From JAUIAI01 sp050633665 (GTDB lineage: Bacteria > Pseudomonadota > Gammaproteobacteria > Burkholderiales > Burkholderiaceae_E), in assembly GCA_050633665.1 (NCBI GenBank), contig JBOEGY010000009.1:124001-188000 (forward strand): DNA of 64,000 bases, in the 5' to 3' direction. The position numbers and the translations under genes were made by a program. The notes under the pieces are model-generated. The model was not told where the DNA came from, ran no database searches, and saw nothing but the letters and a program-made list of their open reading frames with translations. Shown here in pieces: positions 1 to 9,205 of the stretch. How positions within the stretch are numbered: position 1 is the stretch's first letter; each line of letters opens with the position of its first letter.

Positions 1-2
1 AG

Positions 3-3000
3 AAAAACACCGAAAGCTTTGCTTCTTTGCCGGTAGAAATGCGGGCTACTGCCCGTAGCCCCGAGTTACTCGTGGTGACCAAATCCACATCCCGTTCGAC
101 GGTTCATCGACCGGGCTATCTTGACTCCATCAGTGTCAAACAGTTTGATTCCAGCGGTCTGGTCATCGGCGAGCACCGCTTCCTGGGCTTGTTTACCTCT
201 GTGGCTTACAGCACCAAACCAGCCGAAATTCCGCTACTCAGGACCAAGACCGCGCAGATTCTCGAACGAGCCAATCTGAAACGCGGCAGCCATGCGTACA
301 AGGCGCTGGTGAACATTCTCGATACCTATCCGCGGGACGAGTTGTTTCAGATTACCGATGATGAGTTACTCGAGACCGCCACCGATATCATGCACCTGGG
401 CGATCGACAGCGTCTTCGACTGTTCATCCGCCGGGATACCTATGAGCGTTTTGTCTCCTGCCTGATCTACGCCCCGCGTGAGAACTACACCACTGATCTG
501 CGAGTGCGCTGGCAGGAGATTTTGGTTGAATCGCTCAACGGCTTGAGCGCTGATTTTAATGTCAGCCTGACTGAGTCGCCGGTTGCCCGAATTTTGATCA
601 GCGTGCATACCCAGCCCGGTTCGATTCCTGACTTTAACGTCACCGATCTGCAAAACCGGCTTGCCGGCGCAGCGCGCCGGTGGGAAGACGACTTGCATGC
701 CGCACTGGTTTCTGCCGTCGGAGAGGCCGCTGGCGGCACCGCCTGGCGACGTTTTGCTCATGCTTTTCCGATTGGCTACAAAGACGCCACACCAGCCCGG
801 CTGGCGGTGGCTGATATTGAATACATCATGGCGCTCAGCGAGCAGGCGCCATTGTCTGTCCGTCTGTATCGCCCGCTTGAGGCGACTGCCGGCTTGTTAC
901 AGTTCAAGGTATTCCACTACGGCGCGCCGGTGACCTTGTCCCACGGAATGCCGTTTCTTGAGCGGCTTGGAGTAACCGTACTGGACGAGCGCCCCTATAA
1001 AGTAGAGCCTAATAGCGGTTCGGCTCCAGTCTGGCTGCATGAGTTCGGACTGATGCTGCCTGACAGTCTTGCCGAAACAGAAGTCGATCAGATCTACCCG
1101 TTGTTTGAACAGGCTTTCCTGGGCTTGTTCAGTGGCGCGATTGAAAACGATGAGTTCAACCGGCTGGTTCTGTTGTCGGCCGTGCCCGCTGATCAGGTCG
1201 TCATTTTGCGCGCCTATGCCAAGTACATGCGCCAGATTGGATTTTCACTGTCACAGGCTTTCATTGAGCAAACGCTGGCCGCCCATGGCGAGCTGGCATG
1301 CCGACTGATCGAATTGTTCAAACTGCGGTTTGACCCGGCGAACAAAACGGTACAAGAGGCTCGGATAAACAGCTTTCGAGAGTCCATTGAAGCATCACTT
1401 GAACTCGTGGAAAACCTGTCCGAGGACCGCGTGCTGCGCCAATACCTGACGCTGATCATGGCCACCTTGCGAACCAACTTCTGGCGTCGCGACAAAGAAG
1501 GTCAGCGTCGTCGGTTTCTATCGTTCAAGTTCAATCCGGCACTCATTCCCGGCTTGCCCGAGCCGGTTCCGCACTTTGAAGTCTTTGTCTATTCGCCGCG
1601 CTTCGAGGGCGTGCACATGCGAGGTGGAGCGGTCGCTCGCGGCGGCTTAAGATGGTCCGACCGACTAGAGGACTTTCGAACTGAAGTGCTCGGCCTGGTC
1701 AAGGCGCAAATCGTCAAGAACACCGTCATTGTGCCGGTCGGCTCAAAAGGCGGATTTGTCCTTAAGCGCGCCCCGTCACCCAACGACCGGGAGGCATGGC
1801 TTGCGGAAGGCATAGCTTGCTACAAAGACTTTCTGCGTGGCATGCTCGACCTGACTGACAACCGCATTGGCGAGCTTATTCAGACCCCGGACGATATTCA
1901 CGGACCGGTGCTCGATGACCCCTATCTGGTTGTCGCCGCAGACAAAGGTACCGCCACTTTTTCTGACTACGCCAATGAAGTCAGCGCCGAATACGGCTTT
2001 TGGCTTGGTGATGCGTTCGCCTCGGGTGGCTCCGCCGGCTATGACCACAAGGCAATGGGTATTACGGCTCGCGGTGCCTGGGAATCCGTCAAGAGGCACT
2101 TCCGCGAGCTGGGGGTTAACACGCAATCCACCGACTTTACTGTAGTTGGGGTCGGCGATATGTCGGGCGATGTGTTCGGCAACGGTATGCTGCTCTCTGA
2201 ACACATCAAACTGGTGGCGGCGTTTGACCACCGCCATATTTTTATCGACCCGGACCCGGTTGCGGCCAGCAGCTATGTCGAACGCCAGCGTTTGTTCAAA
2301 CTGCCTCGCTCGTCGTGGGAAGACTACGACAAATCTCTGATCTCCGAAGGCGGCGGCATTTATTCTCGCCAGGCAAAATCAATCAAACTCAGCGCCAACG
2401 CGCAGCGGGCGTTGGGACTTGAAAAAACCACCCTCTCCCCAGCCGATCTGCTGTCGGCCATTTTAAAGGCTCCGGTCGATTTGCTATTCAATGGCGGGAT
2501 CGGTACCTATGTCAAAGCCTCAGGCGAAACCCACGATCAGGTCGGCGACCGTAACAATGACGCTATTCGGGTAAACGGTAATGAACTGCGTTGCAAAGTA
2601 GTTGGTGAAGGCGGCAATCTCGGGCTTACACAGCGCGGCCGAATTGAATTCGCGCTGGCTGGCGGTGCCATCCTGACCGATGCGATTGACAACTCAGCGG
2701 GTGTGGGCACCTCCGACCGCGAAGTCAACATCAAAATCCTGCTGGAACTGGCAATCCGCGACGGTGAACTCACCGTCAGGCAACGAGACCAGATCCTGGC
2801 CTCCATGACCGATGAAGTTGCCGGTCTGGTGCTGCGCGACAACTACTTTCAGACCCAGGTGATTTCACTCACCGGAAGAATTGCCAGCGAACTGCTCGAT
2901 GCCCAAGCGCGCTTTATGCACTATCTTGAGAAGGAAGGTCGCTTGCATCGGGAACTGGAATTCCTGCCATCCAGTGAAGTGCTGCGCGAACGGCGTGCCG

Positions 3001-4028
3001 ATGGCCTGGGACTGGTTGCGCCGGAACGGGCGGTACTGCTGGCGTACGCCAAGATCTGGCTTGATGACCAATTGGTGGCCTCGTCCCTGCCTGATGACCC
3101 ATGGGTAGCGACCGCTTTGCAACGCTATTTCCCCCGGCAACTCCAGGAGAAATTCGGCCAATGGATGCCATCTCACCCGCTGCGCCGGGAGATCATTGCC
3201 AACCATGTGACCAACAGTGCACTGAACCGAGTTGGCGCGACATTCGTCCACCGGACCTGTGAAACCACTGGCGCTGAAGCCCACGAAGTCGTCAAGGCGT
3301 ATTTGCTGACGCGCGAAGTATTTGGCCTGGTTGATATCTGGGCTGATGTTGAGGCACTGGACAATCAGGTGGCCGACGAGGAACAGGCCTCGCTGCTATT
3401 GGCGGTTGGCCGACTGGTAGACCGGGCAACTATCTGGTTTGTTCGTTCGCCCCGGCTAGGCGATGATATCGCCACCACTATTTCTTCCCTGGCGCCACAG
3501 ATCGCCAGCCTGGAAGGTCTGCTCGGTGAGTTGCTTGACCCGCCTGACACTGAGGCTATGCATGCAGAGATTCAACGCATTGCAGATCTCGGCGTGCCGC
3601 CGGCGCTGGCTCGCCGAGTCATCTCTCTTGAACCGCTATTTGTCGGGCTGGATATCTTCGAGGTGACCGACACCAGCGATGCTCCGATCAAAGCGGTTGC
3701 AAGAATCTTCTTCAGTCTTGCGCAGAAACTGGGACTGCCGTGGCTGCGTGAACGAATCGCCGCATTGCAAGGCACCCAGCACTGGCAAATGCTGGCTCGC
3801 GGCGCAATGCTCGATGACTTATCCGGACTGCAGCGATCCTTGACCGTTCAGGTGTTACAAGGCGGTTCTTCGGACGAGCAGACCGAGCTGCTGATCAACC
3901 GCTGGATTGAGCAGAATCAACGCGCCTACGACCGGTCCACCCGACTCATTACCGAGTTGCGTGGTGCATCCATGGTGGATGAGGCGATGTTGTCGGTTGC
4001 AATCCGGGAGTTACGTCATCTGGGCTAG
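3..4028 (+). CDS. gdhB: NAD-specific glutamate dehydrogenase, large type (5' end cut by window edge)
   Basis: This is the C-terminal part of the giant NAD-dependent glutamate dehydrogenase, which oxidises L-glutamate to 2-oxoglutarate and ammonia in the cytoplasm. The reading frame is open to the first base of the window, so the TTG at 27 is not a credible start. About 1340 residues are present, against roughly 1600 in the family, so some 250-300 N-terminal residues lie outside. The most conserved family block is visible near residues 530-580, with RGGLRWSDR followed by EDFRTEVLGLVKAQ and PVGSKGGFVLK, which forms the substrate site. The nucleotide-binding part (around GVGDMSGDVFGNGM) and the long helical C-terminal region follow. 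No adjacent gene looks co-transcribed. The call is secure; the symbol varies between species (gdhB, gdh2). Confidence 0.95.
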   Translation, partial: KNTESFASLPVEMRATARSPELLVVTKSTSRSTVHRPGYLDSISVKQFDSSGLVIGEHRFLGLFTSVAYSTKPAEIPLLRTKTAQILERANLKRGSHAYKALVNILDTYPRDELFQITDDELLETATDIMHLGDRQRLRLFIRRDTYERFVSCLIYAPRENYTTDLRVRWQEILVESLNGLSADFNVSLTESPVARILISVHTQPGSIPDFNVTDLQNRLAGAARRWEDDLHAALVSAVGEAAGGTAWRRFAHAFPIGYKDATPARLAVADIEYIMALSEQAPLSVRLYRPLEATAGLLQFKVFHYGAPVTLSHGMPFLERLGVTVLDERPYKVEPNSGSAPVWLHEFGLMLPDSLAETEVDQIYPLFEQAFLGLFSGAIENDEFNRLVLLSAVPADQVVILRAYAKYMRQIGFSLSQAFIEQTLAAHGELACRLIELFKLRFDPANKTVQEARINSFRESIEASLELVENLSEDRVLRQYLTLIMATLRTNFWRRDKEGQRRRFLSFKFNPALIPGLPEPVPHFEVFVYSPRFEGVHMRGGAVARGGLRWSDRLEDFRTEVLGLVKAQIVKNTVIVPVGSKGGFVLKRAPSPNDREAWLAEGIACYKDFLRGMLDLTDNRIGELIQTPDDIHGPVLDDPYLVVAADKGTATFSDYANEVSAEYGFWLGDAFASGGSAGYDHKAMGITARGAWESVKRHFRELGVNTQSTDFTVVGVGDMSGDVFGNGMLLSEHIKLVAAFDHRHIFIDPDPVAASSYVERQRLFKLPRSSWEDYDKSLISEGGGIYSRQAKSIKLSANAQRALGLEKTTLSPADLLSAILKAPVDLLFNGGIGTYVKASGETHDQVGDRNNDAIRVNGNELRCKVVGEGGNLGLTQRGRIEFALAGGAILTDAIDNSAGVGTSDREVNIKILLELAIRDGELTVRQRDQILASMTDEVAGLVLRDNYFQTQVISLTGRIASELLDAQARFMHYLEKEGRLHRELEFLPSSEVLRERRADGLGLVAPERAVLLAYAKIWLDDQLVASSLPDDPWVATALQRYFPRQLQEKFGQWMPSHPLRREIIANHVTNSALNRVGATFVHRTCETTGAEAHEVVKAYLLTREVFGLVDIWADVEALDNQVADEEQASLLLAVGRLVDRATIWFVRSPRLGDDIATTISSLAPQIASLEGLLGELLDPPDTEAMHAEIQRIADLGVPPALARRVISLEPLFVGLDIFEVTDTSDAPIKAVARIFFSLAQKLGLPWLRERIAALQGTQHWQMLARGAMLDDLSGLQRSLTVQVLQGGSSDEQTELLINRWIEQNQRAYDRSTRLITELRGASMVDEAMLSVAIRELRHLG

Positions 4029-4227
4029 GGAAATGCTGATTCAAGCCCTGACGATCGCGCACGACTGACCTGAATTCCGTCGATCTTGCGAGATCAATAT
4101 AGGGACGGTAGCGTCCCGGAGGGCAGTTCAGGCAATACAGATATGCTTGAGGTCTTTCCCGACCCGACCAACTTCCCGGAGGTTGGCTGGCGAACCCAGT
4201 ACAGACCCAGTACGGACTCCTTTGCAC

Positions 4228-5472
4228 ATGAGCAACGCAGGCAGCACCGGTAAGCCTTTTGAGGGCATCCGAATTCTCGATTTCAGCCAGGTCATTGCCG
4301 GCCCGGTTGCCTCCCAACTACTAAACGCTTCTGGCGCGCAGATTATCAAAATCGAAGCGCCCGGTAAGGGCGACCAGCTAAGGTCCATGGTCTTGTCTCC
4401 CCACCAGGACAGGTCGCGCGATTCAGCAGCTTTCAACGCCGTAAATCGCGGTAAACAGTCTATATGCCTGGACTTGAAGTCGGCCCCCGGACGACAGGTT
4501 GCGCTCAGAATGGCGGCTCTGTCCGACGTCGTGATCGAAAACTTCCGCCCCGGCGTCATGAGCCGGCTCGGTCTGGACTACGCCAGCATCAAAGCTGTCA
4601 GGCAAGACATTATTTATTGTTCGCTCTCGGGTTATGGCCAAACCGGACCACTGTCTGCCCGTCCGGCGTACGACAGCGCGATTCAGGCAGCTTCGGGCAT
4701 GATGTCCAATACCGGTCATCCCGAAACCGGCCCGACCCGTACCGGCTACACCCCGGTCGATGTCTCGGCCGGCATGCTGGCGGGGTTTGCTGTTTCGTCT
4801 GCACTGCTTCGCCGTGAGCGCACCGGCGAAGGTCAATACCTGGACGTCGCCATGCTGGATGCCGCAATGATGTTGCAGGTGACATCCGTCGCGGCCTCGC
4901 TCGATGATGGCGGCTCTGCCGGGCTTAACGGTAATGCCTCGCCCGCCCATTCGCTCACTGCCGATTGTTTTCCAACCAAGGACGGATCAATTTTGCTCAG
5001 CGCCTTGATACCGACGCACGGACATGCGGTTATGCGCTGCCTGAATCTACCCGAGTCGATCTGGGACGAATACCGGCAACTCCCCGCCGATGCCGCCCAG
5101 GCGATTCAATACCACCAACAAGTCGGCGCCGTATTTGCCAGCAAAGAGAGCGCCTACTGGGCCGATCAGTTTTTACCGCTTGGCATTGCCTTCGAAAGAG
5201 TCAATAGCGTACGCGAGGCCACCGAACTGGAGCAGCAGGCATTCCGGAATATTCTTGATCGCCCCAAGCCTGTGGAGCGATCTGGCCCGACGGCGCACCG
5301 GGCAACATACGGCGGCGCTTTTATGGCAAATGCCGACGGCCCGGATGTCAATGGCGCGGACTCTCCGGCACTCGGTGAGCATACTCAGAATGTCCTTGAA
5401 ACCCTGGGCTTCAAGGCCGAAGAAATCGCAGCTTTGTCCAGCGCCGGCGCGTTTGGCGCTCCTACGACGTGA
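4228..5472 (+). CDS. Class III CoA-transferase (CaiB/BaiF family)
   Basis: A 414-residue member of the CaiB/BaiF family, which moves coenzyme A between carboxylic acids through an aspartyl-CoA intermediate. Family landmarks are GIRILDFSQVIAGPVASQLL near the start, the VIENFRPGV block, and RPAYDSAIQAASGM, where the Asp is the probable catalytic residue. I start at ATG 4228, giving MSNAGSTGKPFEG, because the domain begins there. The longer upstream reading has no similarity to the family. The substrate cannot be told: relatives act on carnitine, oxalate, succinate/mesaconate or alpha-methylacyl-CoA. The last codons overlap the end of the convergent sensor kinase gene by 11 bases. Confidence 0.88.
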   Translation: MSNAGSTGKPFEGIRILDFSQVIAGPVASQLLNASGAQIIKIEAPGKGDQLRSMVLSPHQDRSRDSAAFNAVNRGKQSICLDLKSAPGRQVALRMAALSDVVIENFRPGVMSRLGLDYASIKAVRQDIIYCSLSGYGQTGPLSARPAYDSAIQAASGMMSNTGHPETGPTRTGYTPVDVSAGMLAGFAVSSALLRRERTGEGQYLDVAMLDAAMMLQVTSVAASLDDGGSAGLNGNASPAHSLTADCFPTKDGSILLSALIPTHGHAVMRCLNLPESIWDEYRQLPADAAQAIQYHQQVGAVFASKESAYWADQFLPLGIAFERVNSVREATELEQQAFRNILDRPKPVERSGPTAHRATYGGAFMANADGPDVNGADSPALGEHTQNVLETLGFKAEEIAALSSAGAFGAPTT

Positions 5473-6883
5473 TCACATCTGCGGGCACTTTTACGGTGAC
5501 GCACAGTCCGCCACCGGGCGGTTCAGACAATTCTATTGAGCCCGACAAACGATCGACCGCGCGTTTGGTGATAGCCATACCAAGACCGGCGCCGTCAGTT
5601 TGCTGACTGACCCCGTTACCCCGATAGAAGCGTTCGAAAATCCGCTCGCGATCGGCCTGCGGCACACCCGGCCCCTGGTCGGTCACCGTCAATTCGAAAC
5701 CAAAACCTTGCAGCGCCGGGCGTAATTCAATCCGGATGCACCCTTGCTGCGGGGAGTATTTCACCGCGTTACCCACAACATTATCAACAATCGCCCCGAT
5801 CTGATCAGGATTGATCGTGACCTGATGTCTCTCTGGCAGTTGCGCCTCAAGCCGGATGCTTCTTGCCTCCGCAAGCGCAAACAGAAGGCTGATACGTTCG
5901 CGAATGAATTCCGCCAGATCAAGAGTGCGGTGACTGTCGGCCGCAGCCTCAACATCAAGCCGTGCCATGCCGAGAAGTTGTTGGACCAGATGAGTGGTTC
6001 TTCTAAGACCTGGCTCAAGATCATCGAGAGCCGCCTGCTGACGCGACTGATCCGCTGAGCTTGTTGCCGTGCCGATATTGGCAGCCAGCGCGGCCAGGGG
6101 AGTCTTGATTTCATGAGCCACATCGGCAACAAAGCCACGCTCGCGGTCAATCTGATTTGACAGTCGGCTCATCAGTTTGTTCATTGCCTCAAGCAGCGGA
6201 TTAAGCTCTTTGTAGCGGGTCGCCGGCAACGGACTTAAATCGCCGGCATCGACCCGCGCGAGAATCTGGGTTGTCGTGGTTTGCAACGGCTTCAGTCCAA
6301 AACGCGTCATGACCCAAGCCGGTACCAGCAACAGCGGCAGACACAAGACCAGGGGCATCAGAAAAATTGCAACGCTGGGCCAGCCAATAGATGATGTGGT
6401 GGGCGCATTCAACGAAAGCTGAACGACCACGTCTTTATGCGCGGAACGAACCACATAACCCCATCGTTCGGTCTGACCACTGCGGAACTCAACCACCTGG
6501 TTGTGCTGCTCCAGCGGTTGCCCGGAACCGGCCTGCGCCCCCAGAGCCAGCTTACCGTCGCGCCAGATCTGAATCGCAAAATTATCCGAATCACCATTGC
6601 CGCCGTCTTCGACCGGGCTGTTCTCAATACTGACGACCGCCGCCAGAGCTTCAGCAAGCGCCGGGTCATCCGCAGGCCAGCGTTCAGCCACGGCCAACAC
6701 CTGATTGGCGTAACTGCGCAGTCCGGTTTCAGCGACTATTCGCCCCTGTGCCAACGCGTCATAGACAACCCAGGCCACCAGCGCCAGCCAGATAACCGTA
6801 ACCAGGCCGGCAAAGACCAGAGCTGTTCGAGCCGCCAGAGAACGAATCCGGAAGAACTGAAACAAGCGGTTTAACCGGTTCAT
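5462..6883 (-). CDS. Two-component sensor histidine kinase (QseC/PmrB-like)
   Basis: A 473-residue membrane sensor kinase. Two hydrophobic segments (about residues 15-37 and 165-190) bracket a periplasmic sensor region of roughly 125 residues. A HAMP-like linker follows, then the H-box DVAHEIKTPLAALAANIG with the phosphorylated His, the N-box DNVVGNAVKYSP, the G1 box DQGPGVP and the G2 box GAGLGMAITKRAV. The start codon overlaps the stop of the upstream response regulator in an ATGA, so the two are translated together. Architecture and partner type suggest the QseC/PmrB/BasS group. The signal sensed is unknown. Confidence 0.93.
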   Translation of the reverse strand: MNRLNRLFQFFRIRSLAARTALVFAGLVTVIWLALVAWVVYDALAQGRIVAETGLRSYANQVLAVAERWPADDPALAEALAAVVSIENSPVEDGGNGDSDNFAIQIWRDGKLALGAQAGSGQPLEQHNQVVEFRSGQTERWGYVVRSAHKDVVVQLSLNAPTTSSIGWPSVAIFLMPLVLCLPLLLVPAWVMTRFGLKPLQTTTTQILARVDAGDLSPLPATRYKELNPLLEAMNKLMSRLSNQIDRERGFVADVAHEIKTPLAALAANIGTATSSADQSRQQAALDDLEPGLRRTTHLVQQLLGMARLDVEAAADSHRTLDLAEFIRERISLLFALAEARSIRLEAQLPERHQVTINPDQIGAIVDNVVGNAVKYSPQQGCIRIELRPALQGFGFELTVTDQGPGVPQADRERIFERFYRGNGVSQQTDGAGLGMAITKRAVDRLSGSIELSEPPGGGLCVTVKVPADVITS

Positions 6884-7587
6884 CCGGAACCCGATCCGTC
6901 GGCACCGGTTTCTTCGATCACATAGCCGACGCCACGCACGGTACGGATAGCATCGCGCCCTACTTTTCTGCGCAGATTAGAGATGTGAACATCCAGCGAA
7001 TCCCCGTCGCTGTCGGGCATTGCGTCTTCCTCCAGTTGGCGTCGGGTGCGAATCCGGTTTCGGTTGCGCATCAGCGCGGCGAGCAGGCCGAACTCCGTTG
7101 GAGAGAGTGATACTGACTGACCATCGCGCTGGACTTGCATGCGACCAAAGAACAATACCAACCCGCCGACTTTCAGCGTATCTGATTCCGGGCTTTCACC
7201 GCCCGACTCATTTACCACGCCAAGATTGCGACCCCGTCTAAGTACCGCACGCAGTCGGGCAAGCAACTCAACATTGGCAAATGGTTTGATCAGAAAATCG
7301 TCGGCTCCCGCCTCCAGGCCGTCTATGCGCTCCGCCAGGGACTCTCGCGCTGTAATGATAACCACCGGGATGGAATTGCCGGCGCGCCGGATATTGCGCA
7401 GCAGATCTAGACCGTTTGAATCGGGCAGCCCAAGGTCCAGCAGGGCTGCATCGAACCGGGTCGTCGCCAACCGCTGCTCGGCGTCGCGAGCCAGGCGCAG
7501 CCACAGAACCTCATGACCAACATCTTCAAGAGACGCTTTCAAGGCTCTGCCAAGCAGCAGATCGTCTTCAACTAGGCACAGTTTCAT
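6880..7587 (-). CDS. OmpR-family response regulator (PmrA/QseB-like)
   Basis: A 235-residue regulator with an N-terminal receiver domain (acidic pair EDD near residue 7, phospho-acceptor Asp in LLDLGLPDSNG, Thr in VIITARES, Lys in LIKPF). A C-terminal winged-helix DNA-binding domain follows, ending in HISNLRRKVG and VRGVGYVIEE. The start is ATG 7587 (MKLCLVEDD), preceded by a GAGG ribosome site; a longer in-frame start adds 11 residues without similarity. It is the first gene of an operon with the kinase. The divergent promoter region holds three tandem 11-bp repeats that fit the PmrA/QseB half-site pattern, so autoregulation and control of the divergent outer-membrane gene are likely. Confidence 0.93.
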   Translation of the reverse strand: MKLCLVEDDLLLGRALKASLEDVGHEVLWLRLARDAEQRLATTRFDAALLDLGLPDSNGLDLLRNIRRAGNSIPVVIITARESLAERIDGLEAGADDFLIKPFANVELLARLRAVLRRGRNLGVVNESGGESPESDTLKVGGLVLFFGRMQVQRDGQSVSLSPTEFGLLAALMRNRNRIRTRRQLEEDAMPDSDGDSLDVHISNLRRKVGRDAIRTVRGVGYVIEETGADGSGSG

Positions 7588-7621
7588 AGCCTCAATTTTG
7601 ACCTCATCAGCTAAAGGCAAA

Positions 7622-7654
7622 GTTAAGAGTCACTTGAGCGGCACTTCAGGTTTG
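7622..7654. promoter_or_regulatory. Three tandem 11-bp direct repeats, candidate response-regulator operator
   Basis: Three consecutive 11-mers read GTTAAGAGTCA, CTTGAGCGGCA and CTTCAGGTTTG. The shared pattern is an (A/G/C)TT.AG core recurring every helical turn. OmpR-family regulators bind direct repeats with 11-bp spacing, and the PmrA consensus is (C/T)TTAA(T/G) repeated with 5-base gaps. The site lies between the divergent response regulator and the outer-membrane protein gene. Binding by that regulator is inferred. Confidence 0.5.
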
Positions 7655-7700
7655 GCAAGCAAGCTAGCGACTCTTCTACAACTTAGTCGGGAATAATAAG

Positions 7701-8318
7701 ATGAAAACACGTAACGCAATCAAATTGGTCAGCCATGCCGCCATTGCCTTCGGGATCGCCATGCCACTGGCCGCGCAGGCGCAATCCACAAGCGCCGGAC
7801 TCAAAATGGAACGCGGTACCGGTTTGTTCGTCGGGCTGTCAGCGGGTGCCGCCGAATTGGATGCAGGCCCTATCGGTCTGGTTGAAGTCGGCGACCCGGA
7901 GGGCGCCGGCGCCGCGAAACTGCGCATCGGATACTGGCTTAGTGAGCACTGGGGCGTTGAGGGAAATTTCATGAATCACGGCACGGTCAGCCAGAAATAT
8001 GCCAACGGCACTTTTAAGGCTACCGGACAATCCTATGGTGTTGCCTTGCTTGGACGGCTGCCGATAAACCATCGATGGGATTTTGTCGGCAAACTGAACC
8101 TGTTGCACACCCGACTCAAAGATGATGGCTCTACAGGCAATCTGGACGCTTACAAGAAACTCACCGGATCATCCGCCAACCTGGTTTTCCCCGGCCTGGA
8201 GATCGGTTATCGCTTTAATCGCAATATGCGACTATATGTCGAAGCCGAGTACCGGGGCGGCGCCGGCGACGAAGCGGGGGTCGGGTACGCCGGGCTGGGG
8301 CTGGCCTGGAAGTTTTAA
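7701..8318 (+). CDS. Outer-membrane beta-barrel protein
   Basis: A 205-residue protein with a clear signal peptide (MKTRNAIKL, hydrophobic core, cleavage near AAQAQS). The mature part alternates polar and aromatic or hydrophobic residues as in a small eight-stranded barrel, and ends in Phe (GLGLAWKF), the usual outer-membrane assembly signal. It resembles the OmpA-like/OmpW-like porin families in general form, but I cannot assign a specific one. It stands divergent to the two-component system, with tandem repeats in the shared promoter, so it is a plausible regulatory target. A role in envelope adaptation is an inference. Confidence 0.75.
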   Translation: MKTRNAIKLVSHAAIAFGIAMPLAAQAQSTSAGLKMERGTGLFVGLSAGAAELDAGPIGLVEVGDPEGAGAAKLRIGYWLSEHWGVEGNFMNHGTVSQKYANGTFKATGQSYGVALLGRLPINHRWDFVGKLNLLHTRLKDDGSTGNLDAYKKLTGSSANLVFPGLEIGYRFNRNMRLYVEAEYRGGAGDEAGVGYAGLGLAWKF

Positions 8319-8404
8319 ATCAGCAACGCTGGCAAGCGCCGAAATTCTTGCGATAATGCTTCGGATCCACACCTCCCCGAATCCTCAAACCCTGGAATAC
8401 CATC

Positions 8405-9199
8405 ATGCAGGAATTTGCCCGCCCAGCCGGGTCACGAGCCGTGAATCTTCTCTCAGCAATGCTGACCGCATTCTTTACAACCGCGGTCACTTTCGCGCTT
8501 AACACAACTGCCCATGCACAGTTGCAGGAAGCACAGGTCGGAGTCGGCGTTGCTGTGGAGACCTCTCGCGACCTCTATCGCGGGGTCGGCAGCAGCTATT
8601 CTTTCTGGCCGCTGGTTTCCATTGAGTCAGAAGGTTTCCGGTTGTTTGCCAACGAGGCCAGCCTCAAACTCGATGAACGGGACTTGTTCGATATCTCCCT
8701 GATTGGCCAGTATCGGCTTGATGGTTACGACAGCGGGGACAGCTCTTTTCTTAGCGGCATGGGTAACCGGCGCGGCGCGCTTGAATTCGGAATCGGACTG
8801 AGTTCCCAACAATGGTTCGGAGAACTCAGCCTTTCAGCGCTGACCGACTTCAGCAGCCGCCACAAAGGACATGAGGTAGCCGTCAGTTACGGATACCCGT
8901 TGGCCTTATCGGGCGCGCGCATCACGCCGAGGGTTTCACTGACCTGGCAGAGCGGGGATCTGGTTAACTATTATTGGGGGGTACGAGATAGTGAGGCCCG
9001 CGCCGGACGACCCGAGTACGTTCCGGGTTCATCAATCAATCTGGAAGTTGCGGTGATTTACCAGCGCCAGCTTGCCAGGCATCATCGGTTCTTTGGAAAA
9101 CTAGCCTTGTTACGCCCCGGAACCGCGATCGAAAACTCGCCAATCCGGGACGCTGACGAGCCCTACAGCCTGGCAGTCGGCTACCTGTACCAGTTCTGA
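8405..9199 (+). CDS. MipA/OmpV family outer-membrane protein
   Basis: A 264-residue protein with an N-terminal signal sequence (cleavage near AHAQ, about residue 39) and a barrel-like mature part ending in Phe (YLYQF). The segment DLVNYYWGV followed by GRPEYVPG matches the characteristic MipA/OmpV pattern (YYGV...Y.P), as does VAVETSRDLYRGVG near the start of the barrel. MipA was described as a scaffold for murein-synthesising enzymes, while OmpV-like relatives are outer-membrane proteins induced by osmotic or antibiotic stress. It follows the other barrel gene on the same strand, about 90 bases apart, so the two may share control by the nearby two-component system. Confidence 0.85.
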   Translation: MQEFARPAGSRAVNLLSAMLTAFFTTAVTFALNTTAHAQLQEAQVGVGVAVETSRDLYRGVGSSYSFWPLVSIESEGFRLFANEASLKLDERDLFDISLIGQYRLDGYDSGDSSFLSGMGNRRGALEFGIGLSSQQWFGELSLSALTDFSSRHKGHEVAVSYGYPLALSGARITPRVSLTWQSGDLVNYYWGVRDSEARAGRPEYVPGSSINLEVAVIYQRQLARHHRFFGKLALLRPGTAIENSPIRDADEPYSLAVGYLYQF

Positions 9200-9205
9200 C
9201 AGGGT

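Noticed and set aside
1776..2237. Antisense frame of 153 codons inside the glutamate dehydrogenase gene
   Set aside because: The plus-strand product is conserved through this region, and the antisense product has no recognisable feature.
4423..4950. Antisense frame of 175 codons inside the CoA-transferase gene
   Set aside because: It overlaps the catalytic part of a clear family protein and lacks a ribosome site or domain.
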